A stretch of 64,000 bases of DNA from Betaproteobacteria bacterium HGW-Betaproteobacteria-16 (GTDB lineage Bacteria; Pseudomonadota; Gammaproteobacteria; Burkholderiales; Burkholderiaceae_C): positions 1 through 64,000 of the forward strand of contig PHCQ01000005.1 in assembly GCA_002840835.1 (NCBI GenBank). The letters are read 5' to 3'. The notes below the pieces were generated by a model that saw nothing but the letters and a program-made list of their open reading frames with translations, was not told the DNA's origin and made no database searches. The position numbers and the translations under genes were made by a program. Shown piece after piece: positions 33,840-42,516 of the stretch; within the stretch, counting starts at the first letter, position 1, and every line of letters begins with the position of its first letter.

Positions 33840-36800
33840 ATGAATGTATCTGCCTGGTCCATCCGCAATCCGATCCCGGCGGCGATGCTGTTCGTCATGC
33901 TCACGCTGGCGGGCCTGTTCTCCTTCAAGCAGATGAAGGTGCAGAACTTCCCGGATCTGGACGTGCCCAACATCACCGTGCTGGCCACGCTGCCCGGTGC
34001 ATCGCCCAACCAGCTTGAGAACGATGTCGCCCGCATCATTGAAAACGGGCTTGCTTCATTGCAGGGGCTCAAGCACATCTACACCAAGGTGCAGGACGGC
34101 ACCGTCTCCATCACGGCCGAGTTCGTGATCGAGAAGAACACACAGGAAGCGCTGGACGACGTGCGTTCGGCGGTGGCCAAGGTGCGTGGTGATCTGCCCA
34201 CTGATCTGCGCGAACCCATCATCAACAAGATCGAGCTCGCCGGGGGTGCGGTGCTGGCCTACACGGTGGCGTCTGACAAGATGGACGCCGAAAACCTGTC
34301 GTGGTTTGTCGACAACGACATTGCCAAACTGCTGCTTTCGGTGCGCGGCGTGGGTGCGATCAACCGCGTGGGCGGTGTCGACCGCGAAGTGCAGGTGCTG
34401 CTGGACCCACTCAAGCTGCAGGCGCTCAACACCACCGCTGCCGACATCTCGCGTCAGCTCGCCAAGGTGCAGATTGAAAGCGCAGGTGGCAGGGTGGATC
34501 TGGGTGGCAGTCAGCAGCCACTGCGCACGCTCTCCTCTCTGCGGTCCGCAGAAGAAATCTCTCGTCTTGAACTTTCGCTGTCCGACGGGCGCAGCATCCG
34601 CCTGGATCAGATCGCCGACATCAAGGACACCGTGGCCGAGCCCATGGCGGCGGCCTTCCTGGATGGCAAGCCGGTGGTGGGCTTCGAGGTGGCGCGCAGC
34701 AAAGGCGCGAGCGAGATCGAGGTGGGCGACGGCGTGCGCGCCAAGCTCAAGACGCTGCAGGAGGCCAGGCCGGATCTGCGCATCACAGAGTCGTTCGACT
34801 TTGTGACTCCGGTCAAGGAAGAGTTTGATGGCTCGATGACGCTGCTCTATGAGGGCGCCATCCTGGCCGTGCTGGTGGTGTGGCTGTTTCTGCGCGACTT
34901 CCGCGCCACGGTGGTCTCGGCGGTGGCACTGCCGCTGTCGGCCATTCCAGCGTTCATCGGCATGCACTACATGGGCTTCACCATCAACGTGGTGACGCTG
35001 CTGGCCATGTCACTGGTCATCGGCATTCTGGTGGACGATGCCATCGTGGAGGTGGAGAACATCGTGCGGCACATGCGCATGGGCAAGACGCCGTACCAGG
35101 CATCCATGGAAGCGGCCGACGAGATCGGCCTGGCCGTGATCGCCACCACCTTCACGCTGATTGCGGTGTTCCTGCCCACGGCATTCATGTCGGGCATTCC
35201 CGGCAAGTTCTTCAAGCAGTTCGGCTGGACGGCGTCGTTCGCGGTGTTCGCTTCCCTGGTGGTGGCGCGTGCGCTCACGCCCATGATGGCTGCTTACCTG
35301 CTCAAGCCTGTGGTCATGGCCAAAGACATGCCCAACTGGGCGCGCAGCAACCGCGTGGCCGGAGGCGTCTGGCGGTGGATGACCAACCAGGAAGAACCGG
35401 CCTGGCTCAACACCTACCAGGGCTGGGCCGCCTGGTGCATCCGCCACCGCTGGATCACCATGATCGGCGCGGGAATGTTCTTCGTGGGCTCGCTGATGCT
35501 GATCCCGTTGCTGCCGCAGGGTTTCATCCCGGCCGACGACAACTCGCAGACGCAGGTCTACATTGAGCTGCCACCGGGTACCACGTTGCAGCAGACCATT
35601 GACACGGCCGAACGTGCGCGTTTGCTGGTGGCGGCGGTTCCCCATGTGAGATCGGTCTACACCACCATCGGCTCGGGTTCTGCCGGCAGCGATCCGTTTG
35701 CGCCGCAGGGGGCGGCCGAATCGCGCAAGGCGGCGCTGACCATCCAGCTCGACGCACGCGGAACCCGCCCGCGCAAGCAGGTGATCGAGAACCAGTTGCG
35801 CGAGGCCATGTCCAATCTGCCCGGTGTGCGTAGCAAGGTGGGCCTGGGAGGTTCCGGTGAGAAGTACATACTGACGCTCACAGGCAACGACGCTGCATCG
35901 ATGCAGACCGCCGCCACCGCCGTGGAGCGCGACCTGCGCACCATCGCCGGTGTGGGCAGCATCCAGTCCACCGCCGCACTGGTGCGCACCGAGATCAGTG
36001 TCACCCCCGACCTGGCTCGTGCCGCCGAAATGGGCGTGACCAGCAGCGCCATCGCCGAGACCCTGCGCATTGCCACGGTGGGTGACTACGACAACGCTTT
36101 GCCCAAGATGAACCTGCCGCAGCGGCAGATTCCCATCGTGGTCAAGCTCGATGCATCTGCCCGCCATGACCTGCAAACCCTGGAGCGGCTGGCCGTGCCC
36201 GGCAGCAAGGGCCCGGTGATGCTGGGTCAGGTGGCCACGCTCACCTTTGGCGGCGGCCCGGCCGTCATCGACCGCTACGACCGCGCCCGCAACATCAACT
36301 TCGAGGTCGAGCTCGCCGGCATTGCGCTGGGCGACATGAAGACAGCGGTGGAAAAGCTGCCGAGCCTGCGCAATCTGCCGGCAGGCGTGTCGGTGCTGGA
36401 GATCGGTGACGCCGAAGTGCAGGGTGAGCTGTTTGCCAGCTTTGGTCTTGCCATGCTGACGGGCGTGCTGTGCATCTACATCGTCTTGGTGCTGCTGTTC
36501 AAAGCCTTCCTTCATCCGGTCACCATCCTCGCGGCACTGCCGTTGTCGCTGGGTGGTGCCTTTGTGGCCCTGCTGCTGACGGGCAAGAGCTTCTCCATGC
36601 CGTCATTGATCGGCCTGATCATGCTGATGGGCGTGGCGACCAAGAACTCCATCCTGCTGGTGGAGTACGCCATTGAGGCGCGGCGAGAGCACGGCATGAA
36701 CCGGCTCGATGCGATTCTGGACGCGTGTCACAAACGCGCGCGACCGATCGTGATGACCACCATCGCCATGGGCGCCGGCATGCTCCCGATCGCCATTGGC

Positions 36801-37001
36801 TGGGGCGCGGCCGATGGCAGCTTCCGATCGCCCATGGCGGTGGCCGTGATTGGCGGCCTGATGACCTCCACCGTTCTGAGCCTGCTGGTGATACCGGCGG
36901 TGTTCACGCTGGTGGATGATGTGTCGCTATGGTTCGGCCGGCTGTTTGGCCGCAGGTCTGACCCCGCGGTTGTCGCCCACCCGGCGCCGTCGGCCAGCTA
37001 G
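33840..37001 (+). CDS. RND efflux inner-membrane transporter (AcrB/MexB-like)
   Basis: A 1053-residue proton-driven RND pump. TM1 (IPAAMLFVMLTLAGLFSFKQ) is followed by the porter domain PGASPNQLENDVARIIE. The central TM block has the proton relay segment SLVIGILVDDAIVEVENIVR (two Asp), and the second half begins at WITMIGAGMFFVGSLMLI. The C-terminal TM block holds IGLIMLMGVATKNSILLVEY and ARPIVMTTIAMGAGMLPIA. Family and length fit the HAE1 class that exports drugs, solvents or organic acids rather than metals. GGGGAGAG precedes the ATG. Together with the two upstream genes it forms a full three-part pump with no adjacent regulator. Confidence 0.93.
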   Translation: MNVSAWSIRNPIPAAMLFVMLTLAGLFSFKQMKVQNFPDLDVPNITVLATLPGASPNQLENDVARIIENGLASLQGLKHIYTKVQDGTVSITAEFVIEKNTQEALDDVRSAVAKVRGDLPTDLREPIINKIELAGGAVLAYTVASDKMDAENLSWFVDNDIAKLLLSVRGVGAINRVGGVDREVQVLLDPLKLQALNTTAADISRQLAKVQIESAGGRVDLGGSQQPLRTLSSLRSAEEISRLELSLSDGRSIRLDQIADIKDTVAEPMAAAFLDGKPVVGFEVARSKGASEIEVGDGVRAKLKTLQEARPDLRITESFDFVTPVKEEFDGSMTLLYEGAILAVLVVWLFLRDFRATVVSAVALPLSAIPAFIGMHYMGFTINVVTLLAMSLVIGILVDDAIVEVENIVRHMRMGKTPYQASMEAADEIGLAVIATTFTLIAVFLPTAFMSGIPGKFFKQFGWTASFAVFASLVVARALTPMMAAYLLKPVVMAKDMPNWARSNRVAGGVWRWMTNQEEPAWLNTYQGWAAWCIRHRWITMIGAGMFFVGSLMLIPLLPQGFIPADDNSQTQVYIELPPGTTLQQTIDTAERARLLVAAVPHVRSVYTTIGSGSAGSDPFAPQGAAESRKAALTIQLDARGTRPRKQVIENQLREAMSNLPGVRSKVGLGGSGEKYILTLTGNDAASMQTAATAVERDLRTIAGVGSIQSTAALVRTEISVTPDLARAAEMGVTSSAIAETLRIATVGDYDNALPKMNLPQRQIPIVVKLDASARHDLQTLERLAVPGSKGPVMLGQVATLTFGGGPAVIDRYDRARNINFEVELAGIALGDMKTAVEKLPSLRNLPAGVSVLEIGDAEVQGELFASFGLAMLTGVLCIYIVLVLLFKAFLHPVTILAALPLSLGGAFVALLLTGKSFSMPSLIGLIMLMGVATKNSILLVEYAIEARREHGMNRLDAILDACHKRARPIVMTTIAMGAGMLPIAIGWGAADGSFRSPMAVAVIGGLMTSTVLSLLVIPAVFTLVDDVSLWFGRLFGRRSDPAVVAHPAPSAS

Positions 37002-37004
37002 CCG

Positions 37005-37382
37005 TCACTCGCGAACGAGGTGCCAGAGATTCCTGTTGAGACCATCGCCACCTTTGTCGCCAGCCTTGTCGTTGTAGAAGGTGTACAAAGGCCTACCCTT
37101 GTAGGCCCACTGCTTGCTGCCGTCCTGGCGGACCACCACTGAATAATCACCCGAGACGGTATCCGTGGTTTTCACAAGATACGGCGGGAAGATATTGCTG
37201 CATGGCGCATTGCAGACACTCTTGCCAGAGCCGGCGACATCATTGTCAAAGGTGTACAAAGCGAGGCGCGTCTCTGTAAAAAGAACACCCTGTTCGAACA
37301 TCGGCTGTGAGATGGCGGCTACGTGGCCAAACGCAAGGGCCGTGAACAGTGTGGCGGCAGACAGGTATCGCTTGTTGCGCAT
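37005..37382 (-). CDS. Small secreted repeat protein (COG4315 type)
   Basis: A 125-residue exported protein: signal peptide MRNKRYLSAATLFTALAFGHVAA, then two copies of the secreted repeat with RLALYTFDNDVAGSGKSVCN and RPLYTFYNDKAGDKGGDG; the family motif is LYTF(D/Y)xDxxGxxxC. CNAPCSNIFPPYL supplies a conserved cysteine pair. The function is unknown; relatives are often made under stress or with ECF sigma factors, as for the paralogue at 57624. AGGAG lies five to eight bases before the ATG. The FNR-type box at 37439 is at class II distance. Confidence 0.85.
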   Translation of the reverse strand: MRNKRYLSAATLFTALAFGHVAAISQPMFEQGVLFTETRLALYTFDNDVAGSGKSVCNAPCSNIFPPYLVKTTDTVSGDYSVVVRQDGSKQWAYKGRPLYTFYNDKAGDKGGDGLNRNLWHLVRE

Positions 37383-37438
37383 GGTGAACTCCTGGCCTGG
37401 ACTGTCAGTGAGTTTGAGCGCTGCGGTGGAGAGATCGC

Positions 37439-37452
37439 TTGAGATTTGTCAA
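37439..37452 (-). promoter_or_regulatory. FNR/ANR-type box upstream of the secreted repeat gene
   Basis: TTGAGATTTGTCAA is an exact TTGA-N6-TCAA site. On the minus strand CAAACT (37416-37411) is at class II -10 spacing and predicts a start at 37404, 22 bases before the ATG, with AGGAG inside that leader. Confidence 0.55.
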
Positions 37453-37620
37453 CTTGTCCCAGGAACGGCGCAGCAAAGTCCTGGCTTGGCCCTCAAGCGA
37501 ACGCCACTTCGGGTCGCAGCTTGTTCAGGGCCGGCGTTCGCGGCGCATTTCCCTGAAAGAGCGAACAAATCTCTGAAGCCCTTGCCCCGATCAAACGGTG
37601 CCGTGTTCCTCCAGACTCAA

Positions 37621-37788
37621 TCAACCGTCCAGGTCCTCCACCGACAAGCCATGGTGATTCATCAGGGCCTTGATCTCTTCGATCACCCGCTGGCGTTCGG
37701 CGGCCGTCTGGGCTTGTGTGCCGTGTTCGGTTTCGACGAACAGGTGGTTCAGGCTGCGCATGAGCTCCTGATACCGTGACTCATCCAT
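37621..37788 (-). CDS. H-NS-like dimerisation-domain-only protein
   Basis: A 55-residue helical protein, MDESRYQELMRSLNHLFVET ... RQRVIEEIKALMNHHGLSVE then DLDG stop. It resembles the N-terminal oligomerisation half of betaproteobacterial H-NS/Bv3F-type proteins, where V(I)xxIKxxMxxxGLTxEDL precedes the linker and the DNA-binding AT-hook-like motif. That DNA-binding half is absent because the frame stops right after DLDG. AAGGAG four bases before the ATG at 37788 decides the start; an in-frame ATG at 37854 would add a basic 22-residue arm. Short H-NS relatives (H-NST) can act as antagonists of full-length H-NS; that role is an inference. Confidence 0.55.
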   Translation of the reverse strand: MDESRYQELMRSLNHLFVETEHGTQAQTAAERQRVIEEIKALMNHHGLSVEDLDG

Positions 37789-38178
37789 GGGCTCCTTCGC
37801 TCGGGAGCGGGGCGGCTCGGTTCTGCTGCGGTCGCGTTGCTTGTGAACATTCATATTTGAAAGGCCTTCACGGCCGGTCCTGGCATCTCGAAACGCCCAT
37901 TTCAGGTGGGCGATGCCGCTGATTTTTACACTCAGGCACTGGGTCAACTGCACCAAAGCCCCGTCTGTTACACCCATTTGCCACAGTCGCAGCGGCCTGT
38001 CGGCAAAGACCAACACCCCTTCTCTGTGCACCATGATCAGGCTTGGCGTTTCGCTGCTAGCGTCCAGCCAGCGGCCGCTGGATCAGTCTCTTGTGTCACT
38101 CCGTCTCATGCATACACAAATGCTCTGATGCGCTGCCCCGGAAATGGTTTCATGGGCAACCTGTATGCGCGGCGGTTC
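37789..38178. other. Gap between the H-NS-like gene and norD, nothing recognised
   Basis: These 390 bases lie downstream of norD and upstream of the H-NS-like gene. No gene, FNR-type box or terminator with a T tract was found. CCAGCGGCCGCTGG (38071-38084) is a 14-base palindrome. Confidence 0.4.
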
Positions 38179-40212
38179 CTAGCTTTTCACTAGGCGCTGC
38201 AGCCAGTCGAGCAGCACGGCAGGCAATGCCCCTGGCGTCGATAGCAGGGCATGGTGATGCGCGCCAAACACGGCGGGGAGGTAGTTGGCGGCCTGCCGGT
38301 CCACCGCCAGGCAGAACGGCGAAATACCCTGAAGCTTCGCCTCGGTCACGGCCTGGCGGGTGTCTTCGATGCCGTAGCGCCCTTCATAGACGTCGCAGTC
38401 GTTGGGCTTGCCGTCGGACAACAGCAGGAGCAGCCTGTGGGTGGCACCTTCGCGCATGAGCGTGGCGCTGGCGTGGCGCAAGGCGGCGCCCGTGCGTGTG
38501 TACTGATCGGGCTCCAGCGCCGCAATGCGCAGTGACACCGGCGGGCCATAGGGCTCGTCAAAGCGCTTGATGTCCCACAGGCTCACCCCGGCAGGGCCGT
38601 TGCCAGAAAAGGCCTGTGCGGCGAAGGGTTCACCCATCGCTCCCAGGGCGATGCACACCAGCAGCAAGGCCTCGCGTTCCACGTCGATGACGCGGCGGCT
38701 GTTGGAGATCCAGCCATCGGTGGAGCCGCTGACGTCGATGAGGATGAGGATGGCCATGTCGCGACGGCTGCGTTGTTGCGAGCAATACAGGTCCTGTGCC
38801 ATGGGCCAACCGGCGCGCATGTTCGCCATGCCTTCAACGCAGGCTTCCAGGTCAATGTCGTCGCCATCCGTCTGGCGGTGCCGCAAGGTGCGCTGGGGAC
38901 GCAGGGCTGCGAAGCGCTGGCGGATGGCGTCGAGCAGAGACCGGTGCGCAGCCAGGGTGTCGTCCACCCACTGCTGCAGACCAAACGGCGCTGGCAGCAG
39001 CCGCACCGTGGCGCCGGGATGGCGGTAGGCTTTGATCCGGAAGTCCCACTCGGGGTAGCAGATGGCATGGGGTGCGCCTGAGGCATTGTTGTCGCTGTGC
39101 CTGGGGCGCGTGGTGGGCGGGTCATCGGACAACAGCACCTCCGGGGCCTGACCCGGTGTCCAGACCAATCGCGCCTGCGCCAGTTCGGAGACCAGGTCAG
39201 CGAACTCGTCGGCACCCGCCGCCTGATCGCGATCGGTGGGCCGCTGCATGCCCAGCGGATCTTCGGCCTGTTCGTGCGGCACGTCGGGCGGGATCATCCA
39301 CGCGCCCGGCGACTTCTCATCCTCCTGCTCGTTGCCTTCGCGCACTTCGGGGCGGCGGGTCAGGCGTGCACTGCGTGGTGCCCGGGTGGCGGTGTCGCCT
39401 TCCCCGTTGCGGTCGGCAGGGGTGAAGTCTGTGGCTGCGTCGGGGCTGCGCAAGTCGCCGGTCCAGCAGTCGCGAAACAAGGGCGATGGGCCCAGGCGGA
39501 CGATGCCGGGGTGCTCGCGCACCATGTCTGCGGCCAGGCGTTGAGCCAGGCGCACCGAGTGGTTCGGCGACGCGCTGAAAGGCGCCTGCGCAGGTGGCTG
39601 ATCGCAAGGCAACGCCATCCAGGTCCGTGCCAGGTTCTCCAGCGGTAGGCGCGATTCGGCGAACTGGACCCGGGGTGGGCGGGCTGTGAGCGCTGCGTTG
39701 CGCAAGTGATTCAAGGACCTCGCCATGCCGGGCAACAGCTGCGCCAGCGCTGCATCGGCCGCAATGGCCTCCACCAGCAGGTAGATGTCCTGCACCAGCG
39801 GCGAGGCGCAGAGAGCCAGGCCTGCGGCGCTGCCACGGCTCGCCCGCATGGCCTGCGCCAGGGCCAGGGCGCGAAAGCGGTCCATGGCCAGTTCTCTGTC
39901 CGCGAGGCCGGTTTCAGGCGGCAACCAGAGGCACTGGCCATCGGTGGCCGGCAGCGCCACACGCGCTCGCGGGAAGGATGCCCGTTGAAACGCCTGGGCC
40001 AGCAAGGTGGGGCGCGCCGGCAGCTGCGCCGTGCGCAAGCGGTATGAGCAGCCAAACACCGCCTCGATCAGCAAGTCCAGCCGAGGCGCCACATCCGCCA
40101 GCAGGGTCACGGGCCGGGTGGGCGCCTTGGCTCTGTGACGCTGCCACAAGCCATGTGTGAAGACGGTGGCATGCCGCGCCACGTCGGTGATCACATCCTC
40201 GGCTTCGGCCAT
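38179..40212 (-). CDS. norD: Nitric oxide reductase activation protein NorD
   Basis: A 677-residue protein with a C-terminal von Willebrand factor A domain. Its MIDAS motif is ILILIDVSGSTDGWISNSRR, with further loops RTGAALRHASATLM and LLLLSDGKPNDCDVYEGRYG, the NorD signature. The long N-terminal helical half (residues 1-430) is variable. NorD works with the AAA protein NorQ to mature NO reductase, probably in metal insertion into NorB. The ATG at 40212 (MAEAEDVITD) is chosen over an upstream extension. It is the last gene of the nor cluster, 13 bases after norQ. Confidence 0.9.
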   Translation of the reverse strand: MAEAEDVITDVARHATVFTHGLWQRHRAKAPTRPVTLLADVAPRLDLLIEAVFGCSYRLRTAQLPARPTLLAQAFQRASFPRARVALPATDGQCLWLPPETGLADRELAMDRFRALALAQAMRASRGSAAGLALCASPLVQDIYLLVEAIAADAALAQLLPGMARSLNHLRNAALTARPPRVQFAESRLPLENLARTWMALPCDQPPAQAPFSASPNHSVRLAQRLAADMVREHPGIVRLGPSPLFRDCWTGDLRSPDAATDFTPADRNGEGDTATRAPRSARLTRRPEVREGNEQEDEKSPGAWMIPPDVPHEQAEDPLGMQRPTDRDQAAGADEFADLVSELAQARLVWTPGQAPEVLLSDDPPTTRPRHSDNNASGAPHAICYPEWDFRIKAYRHPGATVRLLPAPFGLQQWVDDTLAAHRSLLDAIRQRFAALRPQRTLRHRQTDGDDIDLEACVEGMANMRAGWPMAQDLYCSQQRSRRDMAILILIDVSGSTDGWISNSRRVIDVEREALLLVCIALGAMGEPFAAQAFSGNGPAGVSLWDIKRFDEPYGPPVSLRIAALEPDQYTRTGAALRHASATLMREGATHRLLLLLSDGKPNDCDVYEGRYGIEDTRQAVTEAKLQGISPFCLAVDRQAANYLPAVFGAHHHALLSTPGALPAVLLDWLQRLVKS

Positions 40213-40225
40213 CGGGCGGGGCCTC

Positions 40226-41068
40226 TCAGACGAAAGTGGCGTCGACCAGATCGCGCATCGCACCCACCAGCGCTTCGTCGTCCGACAGCGGCGACACCAC
40301 CGCGCTGAGGCACGCCTGCCGAATGGGGATGCCACTGACCACCAGCGCGGCCGCTGCAATCAACAGGCGGGTGCTCGGCACTTCCGCCAGGCCCCGGTCG
40401 CGCAGCGCACGCAGGCGTTGGCCCAGCGACACCAGTGCCATGGCCGTGCCATGGTCTGTGCCGGCTTCGCGTTCAATGATCGCCGCCTCACGCGTTGCCG
40501 GTGGAAAGTCGAAGTCGAGTGCCACGAAGCGCTGCCGGGTGCTGGGCTTGAGGTCTTTCAGCATGCGCTGGTAGCCCGGGTTGTAGGAGATGACCAGCAG
40601 GAACCCGGGCGCGGCCACCAGCGACTCGCCCGTCTTGTCGATCGGGAGGCTGCGGCGGTGGTCGGTCAAGGAGTGCAAGACCACCATGGTGTCCTGGCGT
40701 GCTTCGACCACTTCGTCCAGGTAGCAGATGGCGCCTTCGCGCACGGCACGGGTCAGTGGCCCGTCTTGCCACGCGGTGCCGTCGTGGCGGATCAGGAAGC
40801 GGCCGATCAGGTCGCTCGCGCTCAGGTCGTCGTGGCAGGAAATGGTGATCAGGGGGCGTTTGAGCTTCCAGGCCATGTGTTCCACAAACCGCGTCTTGCC
40901 ACACCCGGTGGGGCCTTTGAGCATCACAGCCAGCTCCAGCGCGTGGCAGTGCGCGAAGATGGCAACCTCCGCACCCGATGGCAGGTAGTACGGCTCGGGG
41001 GACGACGGATCGGCCCCTTGTGGCGGGACGACGGTGTGGAGCAGGGGCGCGGCCAAGGGGGCACTCAC
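40226..41068 (-). CDS. norQ: AAA+ ATPase NorQ (CbbQ/NirQ family)
   Basis: A 280-residue MoxR-type AAA+ protein. Walker A is KGPTGCGKTRFVEHMAWKLK. The family block is ISCHDDLSASDLIGRFLI, Walker B is GAICYLDEVVEARQD, and sensor 1 lies around FLLVISYNPGYQ. The C-terminal CbbQ_C region (LIAAAALVVSGIPIRQA) is present. It powers activation of the NO reductase together with NorD. It overlaps norB by four bases, so translational coupling is likely. Confidence 0.93.
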   Translation of the reverse strand: MSAPLAAPLLHTVVPPQGADPSSPEPYYLPSGAEVAIFAHCHALELAVMLKGPTGCGKTRFVEHMAWKLKRPLITISCHDDLSASDLIGRFLIRHDGTAWQDGPLTRAVREGAICYLDEVVEARQDTMVVLHSLTDHRRSLPIDKTGESLVAAPGFLLVISYNPGYQRMLKDLKPSTRQRFVALDFDFPPATREAAIIEREAGTDHGTAMALVSLGQRLRALRDRGLAEVPSTRLLIAAAALVVSGIPIRQACLSAVVSPLSDDEALVGAMRDLVDATFV

Positions 41069-42444
41069 GGCGTCGACAGGACAGGTTCGGCGTGGGCAGC
41101 GTGTGGTTCAGGGGCACCCGGCTCCACATCGAAGCGTGGGGCATGGCGGAAGAAGTCATAGATGAACAGGCCCACGCCCACGGCAAACAACGAGCCGGTG
41201 GCGACCAGCATGACGAAGTGCACCTGTATCTTCAGCTGAGCGTCGAGATACCCCATGCCCATGATGCGTTCCAGGTACACCTGCGCAATGCCGGCGGTGG
41301 CAAAGGACAGCGTCATGCCGAACATGCCGCCCAACTGCATCCAGAACGCCCAGTAGCCCAGGCTGCTGCCCTTCTCGCTGCGCCCTGGCACCATCGCGGG
41401 CAGGGCGTAGGTGATCATCGCGAGCACGATCATGGCGTAGGCACCATAGAAGGCAGCGTGTCCGTGCATCGCAGTGATCAGCGTGCCGTGGGTCCATTTG
41501 TTGACGTCTGGAAAGGTATGCGCCAGACCCAGCAGACCGGCACCGAACAGGGTGAACAGCGCGCTGCCGATGGTCCAGTGCAGGGCCAGTGTGTTGGGGT
41601 GCGAAAAGCCTGCGCGGCGCATGGCCGAATACGCGAACATCGCCATGCCCACCAGGGCCGCAGGTTCCAGCGCGCTGAAGATGCCGCCAATGGGCAGCCA
41701 GTACGACGGAACACCCACCCAGTAGTAGTGGTGCGCGGTGCCCAGAATGCCCGCGATGAAGACCAAACCCACGATCACATACAGCCACTTTTCCATGACC
41801 TCCCGGTCTGCGCCGGACAGGCGGATCAGCAGGTAGGCCAGGAAGCCGCCCTGGATCATCACCCACACACCCTCCACCCACAGGTGGATGGTCCACCAGC
41901 GGTAGTAGATGGACACGGTGTAGTTCTCGTAGTGCAGCAGCGCGGGGAGGTACAGCAACGCGGCCAGGCCCAGGCCGAGCACGAGCACGCCTTCGGTGGT
42001 GGTGAAGCGTTTGGAGCGCCATATCGTCATGCCGATGTTGTAGAGAAAAATCAGCATGCAGATCACGATCACGATCTTGTGGGGCAGCGGCTGTTCCAGC
42101 AGTTTGTTGCCGGTGCCGTAGCGAAACAGATAGCCCACCACGGCGGTCACGCCCATCAGGGTCCAGAGCACCAGCTGAATGTAGGCAAGCCTGGTGCTGT
42201 AGAGCTCGGTGCGCGATTCGTCGGGCACCATCCAGTAGGTGGCACCCATGAAACCGGTGAGCACCCACACGATCAGCAGGTTGGTGTGGATCACCTTGGT
42301 CACGTCGAACGGCAGGATGTTGAGCAACGGATCGGGGCCCAGGTACTTGGCGGCCGACAGCAGCCCGAACACCAACTGCAACCCGAACAACACCATGGCC
42401 ACCGCAAAATACCAGTAAGCAACCGATTGAGACCTGTAGCGCAT
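41065..42444 (-). CDS. norB: Nitric oxide reductase catalytic subunit NorB
   Basis: A 459-residue integral membrane protein with about 12 helices, of the haem-copper oxidase superfamily. Conserved segments include FDVTKVIHTNLLIVWVLTGF (haem b ligand His), WTIHLWVEGVWVMIQGGFLA (with the catalytic-site Glu), GTAHHYYWVGVPSYW (His pair for FeB) and THGTLITAMHGHAAFYGAYA. It reduces two NO to N2O using electrons from NorC. AGGAG seven bases before ATG 42444 decides the start over an in-frame TTG at 42450. It uses cytochrome c rather than quinol, since no qNor N-terminal extension is present. Confidence 0.95.
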   Translation of the reverse strand: MRYRSQSVAYWYFAVAMVLFGLQLVFGLLSAAKYLGPDPLLNILPFDVTKVIHTNLLIVWVLTGFMGATYWMVPDESRTELYSTRLAYIQLVLWTLMGVTAVVGYLFRYGTGNKLLEQPLPHKIVIVICMLIFLYNIGMTIWRSKRFTTTEGVLVLGLGLAALLYLPALLHYENYTVSIYYRWWTIHLWVEGVWVMIQGGFLAYLLIRLSGADREVMEKWLYVIVGLVFIAGILGTAHHYYWVGVPSYWLPIGGIFSALEPAALVGMAMFAYSAMRRAGFSHPNTLALHWTIGSALFTLFGAGLLGLAHTFPDVNKWTHGTLITAMHGHAAFYGAYAMIVLAMITYALPAMVPGRSEKGSSLGYWAFWMQLGGMFGMTLSFATAGIAQVYLERIMGMGYLDAQLKIQVHFVMLVATGSLFAVGVGLFIYDFFRHAPRFDVEPGAPEPHAAHAEPVLSTP

Positions 42445-42516
42445 GAACAAACTCCTGGATGGGGGCAGCGGTGGCCCGTTGTCTGTGTGGGCTGGGCGGC
42501 TTCGCGGCCTCTCCCG

